Assembly (NCBI GenBank): GCA_037951165.1
Contig: JBBDHG010000015.1
Location: forward strand, 62,001-126,000
Source of the DNA: Lophius americanus
Lineage: Eukaryota > Chordata > Actinopteri > Lophiiformes > Lophiidae
DNA: 64,000 nucleotides
Reading direction: 5' to 3'
Shown here: piece by piece, positions 23,301-36,499 of the stretch
Layout: every line of letters starts with the position of its first letter
Numbering within the stretch: the stretch's first letter is position 1
The notes under the pieces: generated by a model
The model's input: the letters and a program-made list of their open reading frames with translations, nothing else
The model's database searches: none
What the model was told of the DNA's origin: nothing
Translations under genes and position numbers: made by a program

Positions 23301-24100
23301 TGCATCTAAGCTTGTCCAAAATAAACATGAGGAAAAACTAAAATGTATTTACTTGTTCAGGGAGCAGTAGAGTAGTATTTTTTTCTTAGTCACTGTTTGT
23401 GTATTTGAAGGGTTTCAGTTTTTTCATTATGTATATAAGATTAGCATGTCAATTATTGCTGTTATTACTCAGGGGCTTTATGTATAAGGTTGAACGCCAG
23501 ACTCTAGCGCAATATAGTGTGGATACTGTGAATCAGGTGTGATGTTGCATCCATGTAATCCCAACACACACATTCATACAAACATAGACACACACGTACA
23601 CACTAATATATTACAATGCATACTTACCACAGCCACCACAGCCTTTGATTCCAGCTACCACTCTCTTTCAAATAGTAATGAGAGGTAATTAAGGGCCAGT
23701 GTGTCCCAATCACAGGCCATTTAACTGAGCTGGGCTCATTTGTCAGAGTCACATGTGCACTCTGACTCACACATGAATACACACATCTGCTAGATCATGT
23801 TAGAGCCTTGTCTCTTTTCTAGAATTTGCTGCCTATGTGAGGGAAAAGAGGAGAATTGAGTGTTGGTGAATGCATGTATGGTTGAGAGATTTACGGGTAA
23901 CGATTGGGTTGAGGCTTCACAGCTGAATGAATAGCTGACCGAGATGACCAACAGCTGAATAGCACAAATGTCAGAACAGACCCCAACTCTAGGTGGGCAG
24001 CCCTTAGCCTGGATACGTTGAATAGAACATGTACCCTTTATTGCTACCAAAAACTGGCCTGCAAACCTTCATGTACACAAACTGTGGTGCAATGAACCAT
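20391..24100. other. Putative intron sequence, no feature recognised
   Basis: About 3.7 kb without microsatellites longer than a few units and without recognised transposons. The repeat-poor character contrasts with the rest of the window and fits the 5' part of a long intron that may hold regulatory DNA. Confidence 0.4.
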
Positions 24101-24104
24101 GACA

Positions 24105-24830
24105 AAAGTTGCACCGATTACAATTTTCTTGGCAGATTTCCTGGCTGAATCACTGACAGGCCGATACCGGTTTTGGAGTAATTTATTTTAAGTGCTCTTA
24201 TTTTGAAGCATTGCAGTGGTAGTAATGCTGGCGGCATTGGACATATTAACAAACCTACTGAAAGTAATGTACGCTTCGTCCTCCCCGCCGTGCATTTGTT
24301 AAACTAATTGTATGACATTTTGAATTGAAAAAAACCTTTGTAATCGTTCAGTCCATTTTATGTTCGCTTCCCTTCAGGGCTCGTGGCGGGCTCTGTTCTG
24401 TAACTGCTCCGCCAACGTTAGCTTCTTGAAAGTTGTTGCTATGTTCCTCTTGGGGATCATATTTGAAGTGGGTTATATATCTAGTTGTGTCAAACGTTTT
24501 CATGGTTTATTCCTCCAAAGCTTATTTTGTCCTTCTTGGTGTTAAAAAATTGCCAGATTTGTGTTTTCTGGTTTACTTGTAATATGTTAGGAGCCGGTGT
24601 AGCTCATGCTCTGATGCATGTACGGCTTATGCGTGTAACTGGCATGGAGTGAGGCAGCTCAGCCGATTGCATATTTTAAAGAACTAGGCCTTCTGGCCTG
24701 ACAAATTGCCAATTGCTATAGGAATGTAAACATACACCGAGACATTACTGACTTAACTATACTGAAACGAGACAGCACCCGAAAGCAATGCACCCGAACA
24801 TTGCACACTAATCTTAGCCCTAGTTAGAAT
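24105..24830. mobile_element. Decayed DNA-transposon-like repeat
   Basis: Starts TTGCACCGATTACAATTTTC with a GGCCGATACCGGTTTTGGAG block. It contains ATTTTAAGTGCTCTTATTTT (24187), which recurs at 32655-32678 followed by the same TGTATGACATTT-like segment (24311 and 32706). The shared pieces show it is an interspersed repeat. A hAT-like identity is only a guess. Confidence 0.4.
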
Positions 24831-25550
24831 CTATTGATTAGGTGTTTTTGTCCAGTTTCTTTTCTACTTTGTTGTTTCATACTTTTAGCCAAAGTTTTAC
24901 CAAATATTCCCACGAACCAACATGATGTTTGATTCTGGATGTCGTCCCCATTCACCCAAGAATCCTGTCACAGTCAATTCTTACAGTACTCTCCATTGAC
25001 ACAAATGCAGTAACTACATGAGCTACAAATAGAAGAACAACAATGTTGGTCGTAAGGGACCAGAGTAGGATCAGGAAAAAGGTTGAGAAAAATGTGTCTC
25101 TAAATAATAAAGACTGGTGGGTGTGGGTGGAGACAGATCGAGAGATGGAGATGCCTGGTTGGCCATGCTGTGCGCTCCAACCTTTTCAGCTTTTCCTTTC
25201 ATCCACTTCTATTCATGAGTACACATGCATGCATGTACACATGAGGAAGTGCGAGCTCTCACACAGAGGACTGCTTTTAAAGGGGATCCATGAGAAACGT
25301 TTTTGTATTTTGCTTGAAATAATGATCCACGGTCTGTGATAGTGATTCGTTTTGCTGCTGTCTGTTAGTTGCCTGTATGAGAGAGCAGTAGCAACTATGG
25401 TGCCATGGCCTGTACTAAATACTGAAGACGGCACCATATTAAGTACTGGCTCAATAGAACTTCAAATTTCTTATACTATTCATGTATAAAAAATAAAAAG
25501 TAAGCCATTTGCAATTAAAAAAATAGTCAATGAAATCTTTCTTTTTTATA
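24831..25550. other. No gene recognised
   Basis: Ordinary sequence. Overlapping ORFs on both strands at 25043-25437 have no splice or domain support. Confidence 0.4.
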
Positions 25551-25555
25551 TTGCT

Positions 25556-26210
25556 GTAAAGTCAGGGATATTATGGAATTGCCAGAGCCACCAATGCTGC
25601 AGAGTTTTTGTATTCATGCAATAACTCAAAACCTGTTTCCTTGATCATGTCAAATTGTATATCCCCTTAGACATTAGTCCGAAGAAGAATTTATTCAATT
25701 TTGGGAAAGATCCATCTTATAGTTCCGACATTAGTGGAGCTTTATTTCCAAACACTTTCAGACCCTTATTTCAAAACTGTTGGTCTGATTTAGCCCAAAT
25801 TTGGTGGGTCTAAATTTAGCTCGTATGAATTGACACAAGGAAATATGTTGTTTTATTAATGAGCTCAGCAAAAAAGGAAACTTTATTTATCTTCATTTTG
25901 AGTCACTATGGGATCTTATCTTAGAGCATATCAGTAATAATAATAATAATACATTATACTTACATACGGCTTTACTTTTGTTTTTTTGAATGAGGAGAGT
26001 GAGGAGGAAGAATGGATATTGATCGATCAATTGATCGATATTGCTGACTTCATAGAAATAGGTTGGATGAGTTAATATCCGACTGTTTGAGATTATTCAT
26101 GATGCACATTTAATTTTAAGAGTCCCATCAGGAGGATTGTTTTTGCAACAGGGGGTTGAGGACTTTTTACTGATATACCCTTGCGGTCGGGGACGACAGC
26201 TTAGGCATAG
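25556..26210 (+). repeat. Family B repeat, near full-length copy
   Basis: Starts AAAGTCAGGGATATTATGGA, then GAAGAAGAATTTATTCAATT, CATTAGTGGAGCTTT and CTGATTTAGCCCAAATTTGG. It ends GATATACCCTTGCGGTCGGG, GACGACAGCTTAGGCATAG. A TAA trinucleotide run lies inside at 25936-25951. Confidence 0.75.
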
Positions 26211-27430
26211 TTTTTTCAAATAATGTCCTTCCATCAGCACATCATTACAGCATTCACACAGGGGTGATGTTTCCGATTCACAGTACTTGTGGATCTATAC
26301 TCTGTGTGAGAGAGAGAGAGAGAGCAAAGGGTCAATGAGCCACTGCATGGCTCAATAGCCACGTGAAAAAGGGAAGCTGGCTGTGGGACTCAGCTCAGCT
26401 CTGTGTTGGCATTGGCTCTGTGGGTACATAATATGCCAGACAAATTGCAGTAAAGGCTAAACTGGACTAAACTCCAAAGTTTTCAGTTTGTAAACGATAA
26501 GATGGATGTCCCTGTAGGATGTCCTCATCCTACTGGTCTGAAATCACCAGAGCTGTATCTTAAACTCTATCTAGACAGGAATTTCCTGTGTCTGAGCTTT
26601 ACATCAAATTTGATGCCTCATGTAAGTCAGTCGCACGGTTGTATATCCATTATGCGGCTCCTTTGATCTAGCTGCCTTGATTCATATTTGATGATACGCC
26701 AAGCAAATCCTGGGTGAGAGGAAAAGGTTCTAGGCATATGTCCTTTGAAGGCCAAAATCATAACCAATAGCAGATCACCTGTTACAGCACATCCAAGTGG
26801 GGTTGGAGTAACTTTCTTTAACTTTAGTGGTACAGTGCACCATAAAACAATGGCTTCAAGCTCTTTCAACTGTGGCTTACTCACTCACAAAGACACAGCG
26901 TGATGGTGTGTGTGTGTGTGTTTGGTAGGGTATTCTGGTTTTGTTGCCTAAATAATTATTCCTCCAGTCCTTTCTGTAAATAATACTTCTACTTCAAAGC
27001 AGGTTATCTCGTGTACCCTCAATGTCTGTTGTTCTTTCAGTCTTGCATGGCACCATGTCCCCTTCCCTTCTCTTCTCCTCTCTTCTGCCTTCTCCTTATC
27101 GAGGCAGTAGGGGATTACAGTAGGGAGTTGACACTGACTGACAGTCTGGCAGCTTCTGCAGACTCCGCTCTTCCCCATATTGCTCCAGCCTAGTGGCAGG
27201 GATAAGCTGACAACTTGGGACAAGGCCAGATAGATTGTAATGAACAAGAGGCATGAAAGATGAATGCATGTTATTGGGGTCATGGACATATATTGCCATG
27301 CAAATGTTATTATTTTTTAATTTCCACCAATCGTTAACACATTACATTGTATTTCTAAGTGTAATTGCAGATAATCAATTTGCATAGTGATTCAAAAGCT
27401 AATTATGAGTCAGCTATAACTATTTTTACA
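26211..27430. other. No gene recognised, short microsatellites only
   Basis: (GA)8 at 26308-26324 and (GT)7 at 26907-26920. Overlapping ORFs on both strands at 26627-27299 lack coding signatures. Confidence 0.45.
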
Positions 27431-27432
27431 AT

Positions 27433-27600
27433 TTTTTTCCCAGAGTAAAGGATATTCTAGAATCGTCATTGTTGCTGCGCCCTTTTCAAATCCTTTGTGT
27501 TAATGTAATGAAAATCCAAAAATTATTTCATGGATCATTTTAAAAAATTTCAAAAAGGAAGAACTGGATGGATTGTTTTTAAAACAAACTTAAAAAAGTA
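27433..27600 (+). repeat. Family B repeat, 5' fragment
   Basis: GTAAAGGATATTCTAGAATC, GTCATTGTTGCTGCGC, CCTTTGTGTTAATGTAATGA, TTATTTCATGGATCATTTTA and GGAAGAACTGGATGGATTG. It is truncated before the CTAGGGGGAG block. Confidence 0.7.
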
Positions 27601-30600
27601 AGAAATTATGAACTCTAGAAACACAGCCGAACAAAAACATCAGGAGCCGTGATAGATTTTTCTCTGTGAACAAATTAAAAAGTGCTGGAAAACATTGCAG
27701 ATTCTATGGATAAATCCCACAACAAAAAACATTTAATTTCTTAGTATAACAGTTTTGGTGCACACTGCCAGACACCGATATTATTACAATTCAAGCAATA
27801 AAAATGTTCTTTTTTTAAAAAGGGGAACAATTAGTTGTTCCTTCAATACACCTTTTATATTTTCTGGTTGGTGTATTATTATTGCTCATGAACAAAGCAA
27901 AAGTGATTTAATTAAAAAAATTCATAGTATGCAATATTTCTTATTCTATAACTCGATTAATCGCCAGAATTACCTTCTTCTTATTGAAATGGTGCCTCCA
28001 CTCCAATTGTTGCCCCAGCTCCATGGTTGAGGTATTTAGGTGTCAACAATGACTTAAGTCTGAATCTGAAGGATATGCATTCACAGAGTGGAATTCAATA
28101 ACAGGAAAATAGCCAGTGATTAAAAACAATCACTGGAATACCAAAACCCACCCTTCTCTGAAGTTGTTGTTGGCACCAGCTTCCATTACTACTGTTTACT
28201 CTACAGGATGTTGATGCTAAGTACAATGCTTCCTCCAACATCCCATATGATTGATGTTTCCAGTGTGGCATGTGCAGTTCTAGTTTGTCCATAGCCAGTT
28301 GCTTTCGCTGTCCCCTTCAGAAAGAAACACTGCACTCAGGTCAGCATTTGTTTAGCACTTTGAGATTTGATCCAAATGTAGAGTGCGTTATAAATGAAAT
28401 GTTTTGTTATTATTTTTATATATGGTCAGGATCACACATGGGGCAGACATTGGAGGACAGGTTGAGACAAGCCTTTTCAACTAAATCCCAGACGATATTT
28501 GAAACAGCTTCTGTAAGGCTGAAACTATTCCCTCTCCAACATTGCTGCGGTGTGGTTTGACTATAGAGCCAGTTCTGGGATGTAAACTTTCTGTTAGACC
28601 TTACGGCTGATAGCAGTGACTTGGCCAGTTTGTCTTTTTGACTGCATCCCTGGAAGGATGGATGGTTGTGGATTAGCCTTATCTGGCAGGACGTTCGACT
28701 GGTCTCCTGGCTGCAGTCTAGCTAACATTCTGGATGCTCGTCTGGCTGACTGACTCTTTGGCTGCTCGACTGTCTGCTAATATTTTTAGCCCTCATTTTA
28801 GATCCATGGTGCTCATGACATTGGAACAGGGACATTTGGCCTTGGCGGTGGGCGACATCAGAAAAATTGTATGCCTGGATGTTGATGTGCCCCATGGGTC
28901 CATCACCAAATACAGAATCAGGGCCTGAGTAGATAGTATCTTTTTCTTTCTGTTTTCTTGCCATCCCATTGTAGAATGTTTGCTAGTGTTATACTTTCAG
29001 AAGGTTTGTCCAGTTGCCTACTACTACTTCTTGATGAGTACCAAAGCATCCCTTGAAAGTTAGATTGTGAAAAAAGGGGTGGGCTGAGGAGAGGCAACTT
29101 AATTAGAGCTATAAATTACAGAGACATATTCCAAGATGGTGGTATTACTCCTGCTTAGAGAGTACTGACAAAAACATAGCGCAAGAAAAAATATGGTGGT
29201 ACACAGATAATTGAATTCATTTTTCTTGGCTTTTGTGTGGTACAGCACTGATGCAATATTTAAAAAAATACTGCTTTAAAAAGTAGAAAAGAATCTGAGA
29301 AAAAGACATGAATGCATGCAATGTCTCATATTTCATTGTCACACCGGCTCACACATAAAATCCATGATATACAGTTATACATAGCACATATTTACAGTGA
29401 CATATAACTCAGATACACATTTAGTCTTGAATACTGTAGTCTTGGTGCAGCTGTGCTTCTGCTATGCTGGTGTACACACCCATTATGGGGGCTCGCCCAG
29501 GGAAAATACCTGTGGTAGGAGAAGTAAGTTGATCTTATGGGAAATTACAAGACATCCGCATTGGATGAAATCATTTGTACATTCCACAACCTTAAGAACT
29601 CTTCTGGGAACTTTTAACTTCCATACTCAGTAGGACAAACTTTGACTCCAAGATGGTTTTTGAATCATCATCATAACCAAAATATATATATATTTTAAGA
29701 CTTAAGTCAGAAGGAACTGGAGGCATAATTTCTTAAAATATACTGACAGGAAACATTTGACTTTTACTTTCTGCCTGAAGTTTGTTGATGTGATTTATGT
29801 TCTGGCAGTATACTAAGGTAACTATGATACTTTTAACTATGATGTGATATGGATCTTAGATTTACATGTAAACCCACCATTATGACCCCATTTAGTTTAC
29901 CTTTTTCAATCCTTGAGGTTTGCATATTAGCTTTTGCTAATTTGGTTCTCTGGAGCCAGAAGTGACCATAATGTATGTAATCGACTCTGACAATTTGATT
30001 GAGAACCCGAAGATGTAACATGCTGGCAGAACACCCTAAATGTGTCCTGCTTTACCATCTATTCATTACCAACGCCAATGACAGTTGAAGGAGGTTCTGT
30101 GGTCGGTGCTGTTTGTTTATGTGCGCCCGTATGTTTTTAAGCAAGACAACTGAAAAAGGTTTCAACAGATATCAATGAAATTTTGTGGAAAGGTGGGCTC
30201 TGTTTAGGGGAATAGGTGTAGGGTTTATCTGGCAAATTCTTTACGCTGAAACAGGAAGTGGCTATAACTCTGCTTTCCATGGTTAAATCTGACACAAGTT
30301 TTACAACATGGATAACCTTCTCTTGTGACATCGACATGTCAATATTCAGCTTTATATATGTCATTACCCCATGTAGTAGCGACACAAAATGACTTATTTT
30401 CTTTGACTAAAATGACCTCAATTTTGTCAGAGTAGCCATAACAAATTGTTGAAGCTTTAATGTGAATATATAGAATTTATCGGAACACTGTATCTCTGGT
30501 AGCATGCCGAATGCCAATCTTTCACCATGAAAGGGGAAGTTGTAATAAATGTTGTGTGCATGATAAGCTACATAAGAAACGTCATCGTCATGCCAAGTCA

Positions 30601-33600
30601 TTGGCATTCCTTAATCCCCCCCATCTGCTGGCATGAAGGAATAATGTAAGTTGAAGGAAGGACATTGGGTTCAGTTTTCAAACCTGAACATTTACTTTCA
30701 TAAACAAGTCTTGCAACTGTCTCAGTCAAACTCCGTCTATGTGGTATTTTGTTACTCGATTCAAGTTACAAAGCCATCATTCACTACAGATAAAACAGTA
30801 TGTGGTTGATTACCTAAGAACTTGTTGTGTTTTGGCTGGAATCAGTGTAGCTCTATAATCATACACATTGTCAGCTTATATCTAACCTCAACGTCGGTCA
30901 AATTTTAGTCCATTTGTCAACACTCTTGTAGATTCTGATCCTTCAGTCATAATGATGGGTGTTGCGGTGCAAGGTAATCCGTGGCGACAATGTGGGACTT
31001 AATTTTCAAAAAGTGACAATGTCTGGACATGTTTCTATTCAAGCAAACAACACCACACTGACGTAACGCGTTGTTCTCTGGTTGAGAGTGGAGGCTGCTG
31101 AATTAGCAAAAGAGCTTCAGTATTGTTTTGGGGCACCTGATTAGATACCAATATCGTTACTTTAAGTTTTTTCGATTTGGGTCATTATGAAGTCCTGGAG
31201 AATCATAATAGCAATTATGGGATGTACAGTATAAACCGATTGGAGTTATCTTTTATTGTCAGCATTTGACATTGCTTTTCTGCTTTTCTCTGCGTTTTCT
31301 CCATAAATTTCACAGCCGCGTAACAATGATTAGCAAACACAGTGAGTGTCAAAGCAGCCTTTGCTATATTGTGTGAATATTAATGTGTTCTGAAAGTGTT
31401 ATTACAGTATTTTGCATGGCATTTGAAGAAATCCTGCATCAAAACACTACCTTTTTCCTATCAAAAAGTTCACCATCAATTACTTTCAAATCCCATCAAT
31501 AGACGATATTTTCTGAGTTGCCTGCTTCTGTTTTAAACTCTGTACTTTTTGGGGGGAGGGCGGGTGAATAGTGTCCAGTCACATTGGTTTAATACTGCAT
31601 AACATCCCATTAGCTCTGCCCCTACACTACCTCAAGCGTGTGAGCCTGAGCTAGATCGTTGAGTGCATATGCAACCTGACAGGACAACGTAGAATAGTGC
31701 TGAAAGGGTGGGGGGGTGAAGGGGAGGGAGTACAGAGGTAGCATAACCCTTTTAGGAGGCACTTCATGGATACCATTTACACTTACTCAAAGCAAGAGGA
31801 CTGGCATGTGGGGAGGGGAAAGAGGTGTGTCTAAGGTTGGGAACATAAAATAAGATCCGTGTTGGTTCAAGATATTACACTTGAATCAAATGCACCTGTC
31901 AGCTCTCATCAATCGTGTAGCAAACATATACATACTGTTTACCATGAATAAAAGATAGAATATGTTGGAATTGTAATATATCAAACATAGTTCATCGTTC
32001 AAATATCAGTGAACCCCAATGTTGATTGTTTGATCGCAACTAAGTTCTCAAGTATCTGCTAAATTTATTTTCTCAAATGATTTGATTAGAAGCGGTAAAT
32101 TTGCAGTTAGATGCCAGAGACACAACAGTAGTAATGGCTGGTGTTTCAAATGGAATGCATCATCCTTACATATAAACTTCCGTGTTTCCCACAGGTTGAG
32201 AATTTTCTTGCGGTGGTGCAGCACAGCGTATGTCGGATGGGTTCAGTAATAAACTAGTCAAACAAAAGTTTATCACCTACACCATTTATTGCAAATGAAT
32301 AACCATCTTCTATCTTAGCTCAAGATAAATAACTATTTACATTATAAAATAAATGACCATTCGCAAACAAATAATCTCTTTAAATATCTTATTTCAATAT
32401 ACATTTTTAAAACTAAATAAATAGCTATTTTGTGAATGAATATACACTTGAAATAAATATAAGTCTGTGTTATTTCCTATTTCAAAATAAATATCTGTTA
32501 AGAAATAGCTATTAGATTCTCTGGGTCCATACAGAAGATTGGCAAAATATATGAAGCAGTGGATCCAACCATTCTCTATGGAGGCCCTGAAGTTGTTTGA
32601 GAAAAGAAAATTATCTTGTGCGCACATGATAATAATCTTATGCACAGAAGTATATTTTAAGTGCTCTTATTTTGAAAGATCCCTTTTTGGTTAATAAATC
32701 AATGGTATGACATTTCAAAATGAAAATTTATATTTATGTGTTCTATCCAACATTAGCATCAACTTATGCTGGATTTGTTCATCAGCGTCTGGCTGTACCA
32801 ATTGGTCTTGAATGCCTGTGTGAACCTCCTCTGGCTATAAAACACTAGTGTGCTTTATGAAATGACAATTGTGAGTATTGCTTAAAAAACCATATTTTGG
32901 ATTTTATCTAACTGGGTGGATCTTAATTTACCTGTGCCGGCCCCCCAAGAGGAGCCTATGTATTGTAAACACAGCACTTGTACACTGTACTGCAACATAA
33001 ATCGAAGTGGAATAGAAACCACAAGTCAACAGACTCATTAACCTGCCTCAAGTTTTAAGTTCAGATCTTGACTGCACCTCATTCCTCATTAATGGTTCAA
33101 ATACAAACACTTGATGTTATTGAATGCATTTATTTAAGCTCCAAATGAGTTTTTCCTACAGGAATTTACCTTGATGATTACAGAATAAGGTAGATGAGAA
33201 GGTGGCTTGCTCGGTTTTTAAGAACTTAAACTCAAACAGTAATACTACTTGAGATTTTCTTTCTGTGCATTGGTAAGACTTTCTTGAATTATGATGGTAA
33301 AACTTTCAGGAAACTTGACCTAGTCTCTGATCATGGAAATGAAAAAACGCAATGCCTCATGCAGAAAAGGGCAAAGCTGTTTTTTCTTGGCTTCTGATGA
33401 AAACCTTGGCAGCAAACACACACATTCAAACACACACAATCTTTGCTTAAGAACTACATTGACCCTGAACCATGTGAGGGATAGAATGATTCACTGTGAC
33501 ACTGAACATCAGCTAAGATTTGGAGGATTAGAAACAGCATCAAGTCCTGGCTGAATGTACGGCTGCAGATCATTGGGGTTCTATCAGTTACTCCAGAGCT

Positions 33601-33950
33601 AAGCTGTCAATGAGCAATTGATCTTTTTAATCACATCCTTCCCATGACTCAGGATTAAAGGTTCACCCCTCTTTGTTTGCTAGAAATGTATGCAGCTATG
33701 TATAGTAAGACGTGATAGGCCCTGTTAGTAACCATGCCAGAGACACATTTGTCCTTGAAACCTCAAGGTGCATAGTAGATATTTTTATTGCTCATTGGCA
33801 CAAGGCGGATTCACGCTTGAGTTGTGATGAGGCGTTGCTTGCTAGTATGGGTCAGCTGTGGCTGTCTAACAGATTGGTTGTTAGTGTTCAAAGCTTGAGT
33901 TTGTATTTGCTTGTCTGCAGATGTCAAGGGAACTTGCTAAATACTTCTCA
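27601..33950. other. Putative intron sequence, mostly unique
   Basis: More than 6 kb with little recognised repeat content. 27755-28060 may be a LINE scrap. 28690-28770 is rich in CTGGCT/CTGACT motifs. 32655-32730 repeats part of the element at 24.19-24.33 kb. 31255-31500 looks like a possible conserved regulatory element (see findings). No exon could be defended. Confidence 0.4.
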
Positions 33951-33956
33951 GTGTCA

Positions 33957-34020
33957 GAGGATCAGAATCAGAATCAGAAATACTTTATCGATCCCCGGGG
34001 AGAAATCCATTCACTACAGA
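33957..34020 (-). mobile_element. LINE 3' tail, minus strand
   Basis: AGAATCAGAATCAGAATCAG, then AAATACTTTATCGATCCCCG. On the - strand this is a GGGGATCGATAAAGTATTTC terminus followed by tandem CTGATT units, the typical 3' end of CR1/Rex1-group LINEs in fish. How far the copy extends rightwards is unclear. Confidence 0.65.
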
Positions 34021-34559
34021 TTCTCCTTAAAAAACTCTTAGTGTGGAAGAGAAGGTGGGGATAAGAAATAAGAAAAACAGTATATGTATAACAAAACAGG
34101 AAGGAGAGAATATATCATAGGGTTATGTATCATACTATCAAAATATTTGTATGTATTAGAAGTATCAGGAATCACAGTGCGTCACAGTTCCCAGTAACTC
34201 ATTGTTCATAAACTGAAAGCTAGGCATGAACAAGTATATTAAATTGTTTACACATATATGCAAGTGTGACTAAGTAACACATCCAATCTGCTGACTTGCA
34301 ACAAGCCCGGGCTTTATCAACATGACCCGCAGGCTATCTTCACTCCATAAAAGCATCTCTTCGAAGCCATCATTTGCCCAGTTTCACCCACTTTTTCCAT
34401 TTATCTGCTGTCGATGTTGAAACAGAAGAAAGCAAAGAAATAATCCAACACTAGACTTGATTTACATTTTTGAAAAGGAGTGAGAATGGATTGTATTATA
34501 TTATATTATATAACACTATATTATGTTATATATTCTATTTTACATGTATGTTATGTAAT

Positions 34560-34681
34560 ATCCAGTATATGTCGACGTTATTCTTATTCTGTTATTCTTA
34601 CTCTGTAACATGCTCTGCTGCTGTTACATTGCAATTTCCCCATTGTGGGACTAATAAAGGCTATCTTTATCTTTATCTTTT
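34560..34681 (+). mobile_element. LINE 3' tail, plus strand
   Basis: GCAATTTCCCCATTGTGGGA followed by CTAATAAAGGCTATCTTTAT and tandem CTTTAT units, a recognisable CR1/Rex1-group 3' end. The AT-rich sequence before it (34485-34560) holds ATTAT repeats. Confidence 0.65.
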
Positions 34682-34914
34682 ATGTCATATTCAATATCAT
34701 TGTACATATAAAATATAATTAATAATTTACATGATAGCGATTATACCTAATTTTTATTTCTGAGTATTATATATACTGAATTTATTCAAACAACCACATA
34801 TATTTACAACCATGCAACCGAGAGTCAACTATCTACAAATTGATGTTATTGTTTACATAACAATAATATAAAACTATATAATTTGAATTATCACCTAAGT
34901 CTACTTTAAGTACT

Positions 34915-36040
34915 GTGCAGTATGTCCACTCTACCGGACAATCTGAACCAAATTTTTTCCCGCTTCCACCAACGCAATGAACAGGCCAACGCTTATCCTA
35001 TACTACCAGAGATGGACGACACCATCCAGCTGTACTGACATCCGGTCAGATTAATGCCGTGAGGGAAACAGCTGGTCCAGATGGAGTCATTGGACGGTGC
35101 TTACTTACTCAACCTATGTGAGGATGGTGCTTGTGAAATTAAGCTCCGTTTTTTAAAACTGTAATACCTCACAGACTTGTCCAAATACTGAGCAACATGT
35201 ACCTCGTCAGATCACTGTTTGCTTGGATCCTGGACTTCCTTAGGAACAGACCCTTGACAATCAGGATGGTTTACCTCGTCTCATCCACATTCTGAACACC
35301 GGCACGCCACAGGGGAGGGTCCTCGGCCATCTCATGTACTCCCTGTACACCCATGACTGCTTCCCCATTCACTCCACCAACACCAAGATCAAATTTGCTG
35401 ACAACACCACCAAAGTAAGACTGACCACAGATAACAATGAGTCAGCCTCCAGAGGAAGAGGTTCAGCATCTGACAGGATGGTGTTACAACAACAACCTGC
35501 AATTGAGCAGGGCTAAAACTAAGGAAATTATTGTGGTACCAAGGAGATCGAAGCGCACCGAACACTCCACCCTCTGCATATACGGAGAGGAGGTTTAAGT
35601 TTGTTGGGGTCCACATCTCGGCTGACCTCACCTGGTCCAGGAACATCGCTCACCATGTGGGGAAAGCCCAACAGAGACTGTATTTCCTTAGGAAGCTGAA
35701 ACAGGCTCACCCCCTCAACACCTGCTGATAAACTTCTATGGGTCTGCCATAGAGAGCCTTGTGACCTACTGCTGCATGGTGTGGTTAGCAGCTGTACAGC
35801 AGAGGACAGGAAGGACCTGCTTCGGGTGGTGAGGGCGGAGGAGTGGGGGATTGGGACCAAATTGCCTCCCCTGAGAGACATCTACACTGGCCGTCTCCAG
35901 CGGAAACCCAGCTGTAATATTAAGAACCCCACTCAATTTGGACCTCACCTGTTCTCCCCCCGCTCCTCTGGAAACAGATACCGGACACTCAGGGCAAAAT
36001 CTAACGACTGAGTAACGCTTTAATCTACAAGCTGTCGAAT
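34915..36040 (+). mobile_element. Rex1-like LINE ORF2 remnant
   Basis: Landmarks in order are ETAGPDGVIG (near 35067), FAWILDFLRNR-like (35218), TPQGRVLGHLMYSLYTHDC-like (35308) and IKFADNTTKV (35387-35414). Then come KFVGVHISADLTWSRN (35600), KAQQRLYFLRKLKQAHPLN (35664), an IESLVTYC-like block, and LRDIYTGRLQRK (35873). In FADNT the second catalytic Asp of FADD is Asn. Several frameshifts and stops are present. The copy is dead and 5'-truncated. Confidence 0.8.
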
Positions 36041-36387
36041 GCCTGCCACCACACACTCACCCAAACACACTGACCCATGAGGAACTTAGCACACCCACGG
36101 CTCGAAACTGTTCACACGAGTCCACACAGTCTGATTCATTATAGGGAACATAATGACATATCAATTTTCTCGAAGTACATTGTGACATATGTATTTTCTC
36201 TAAGTGCAATATTTTTCATTCAGCGCAACTCTTTTGCAGTATTCCGTCTATGCTATGCACCTGTGTTGTTTTCTTGTGCTCAATTTTATTTTTCGTATTT
36301 TGTATTTTGTATTTTGCATGATTATTGTATTTTATTTTATATTAAAATGGTCCGCCAGTCCCTAAAAGCCTCTGTCAACTAATTTAA

Positions 36388-36480
36388 AATGGGCTGTAGT
36401 GGGATTTTCCAGCAGGACAGTGATCTTAAAAACACCTCAAAATCAAGCCAAAAAGGATTCAAAGAAAAAGATGGGTCTCT
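36388..36480 (+). pseudogene. Tc1-like transposase fragment
   Basis: The frame at 36389 reads IFQQDSDLKNTSKSSQKGFK, matching the FQQDNDPKHTSK block around the second catalytic Asp of Tc1/mariner transposases. Nothing on either side continues the transposase, so this is an isolated scrap. Confidence 0.65.
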
Positions 36481-36499
36481 TTTTTGCATCTCATTTTGC

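Noticed and set aside
24360..24545. Exon after CTTCCCTTCAG at 24377
   Set aside because: The acceptor is plausible, but no adequate donor follows and the stretch lies in a repeat shared with 32.7 kb.
27755..28060. Possible L1-type LINE fragment
   Set aside because: Only vague similarity (a YLGV-like segment near 28030). It cannot be supported without alignment.
35528..35881. 117-codon minus-strand ORF
   Set aside because: It is the antisense of the Rex1-like reverse transcriptase remnant.
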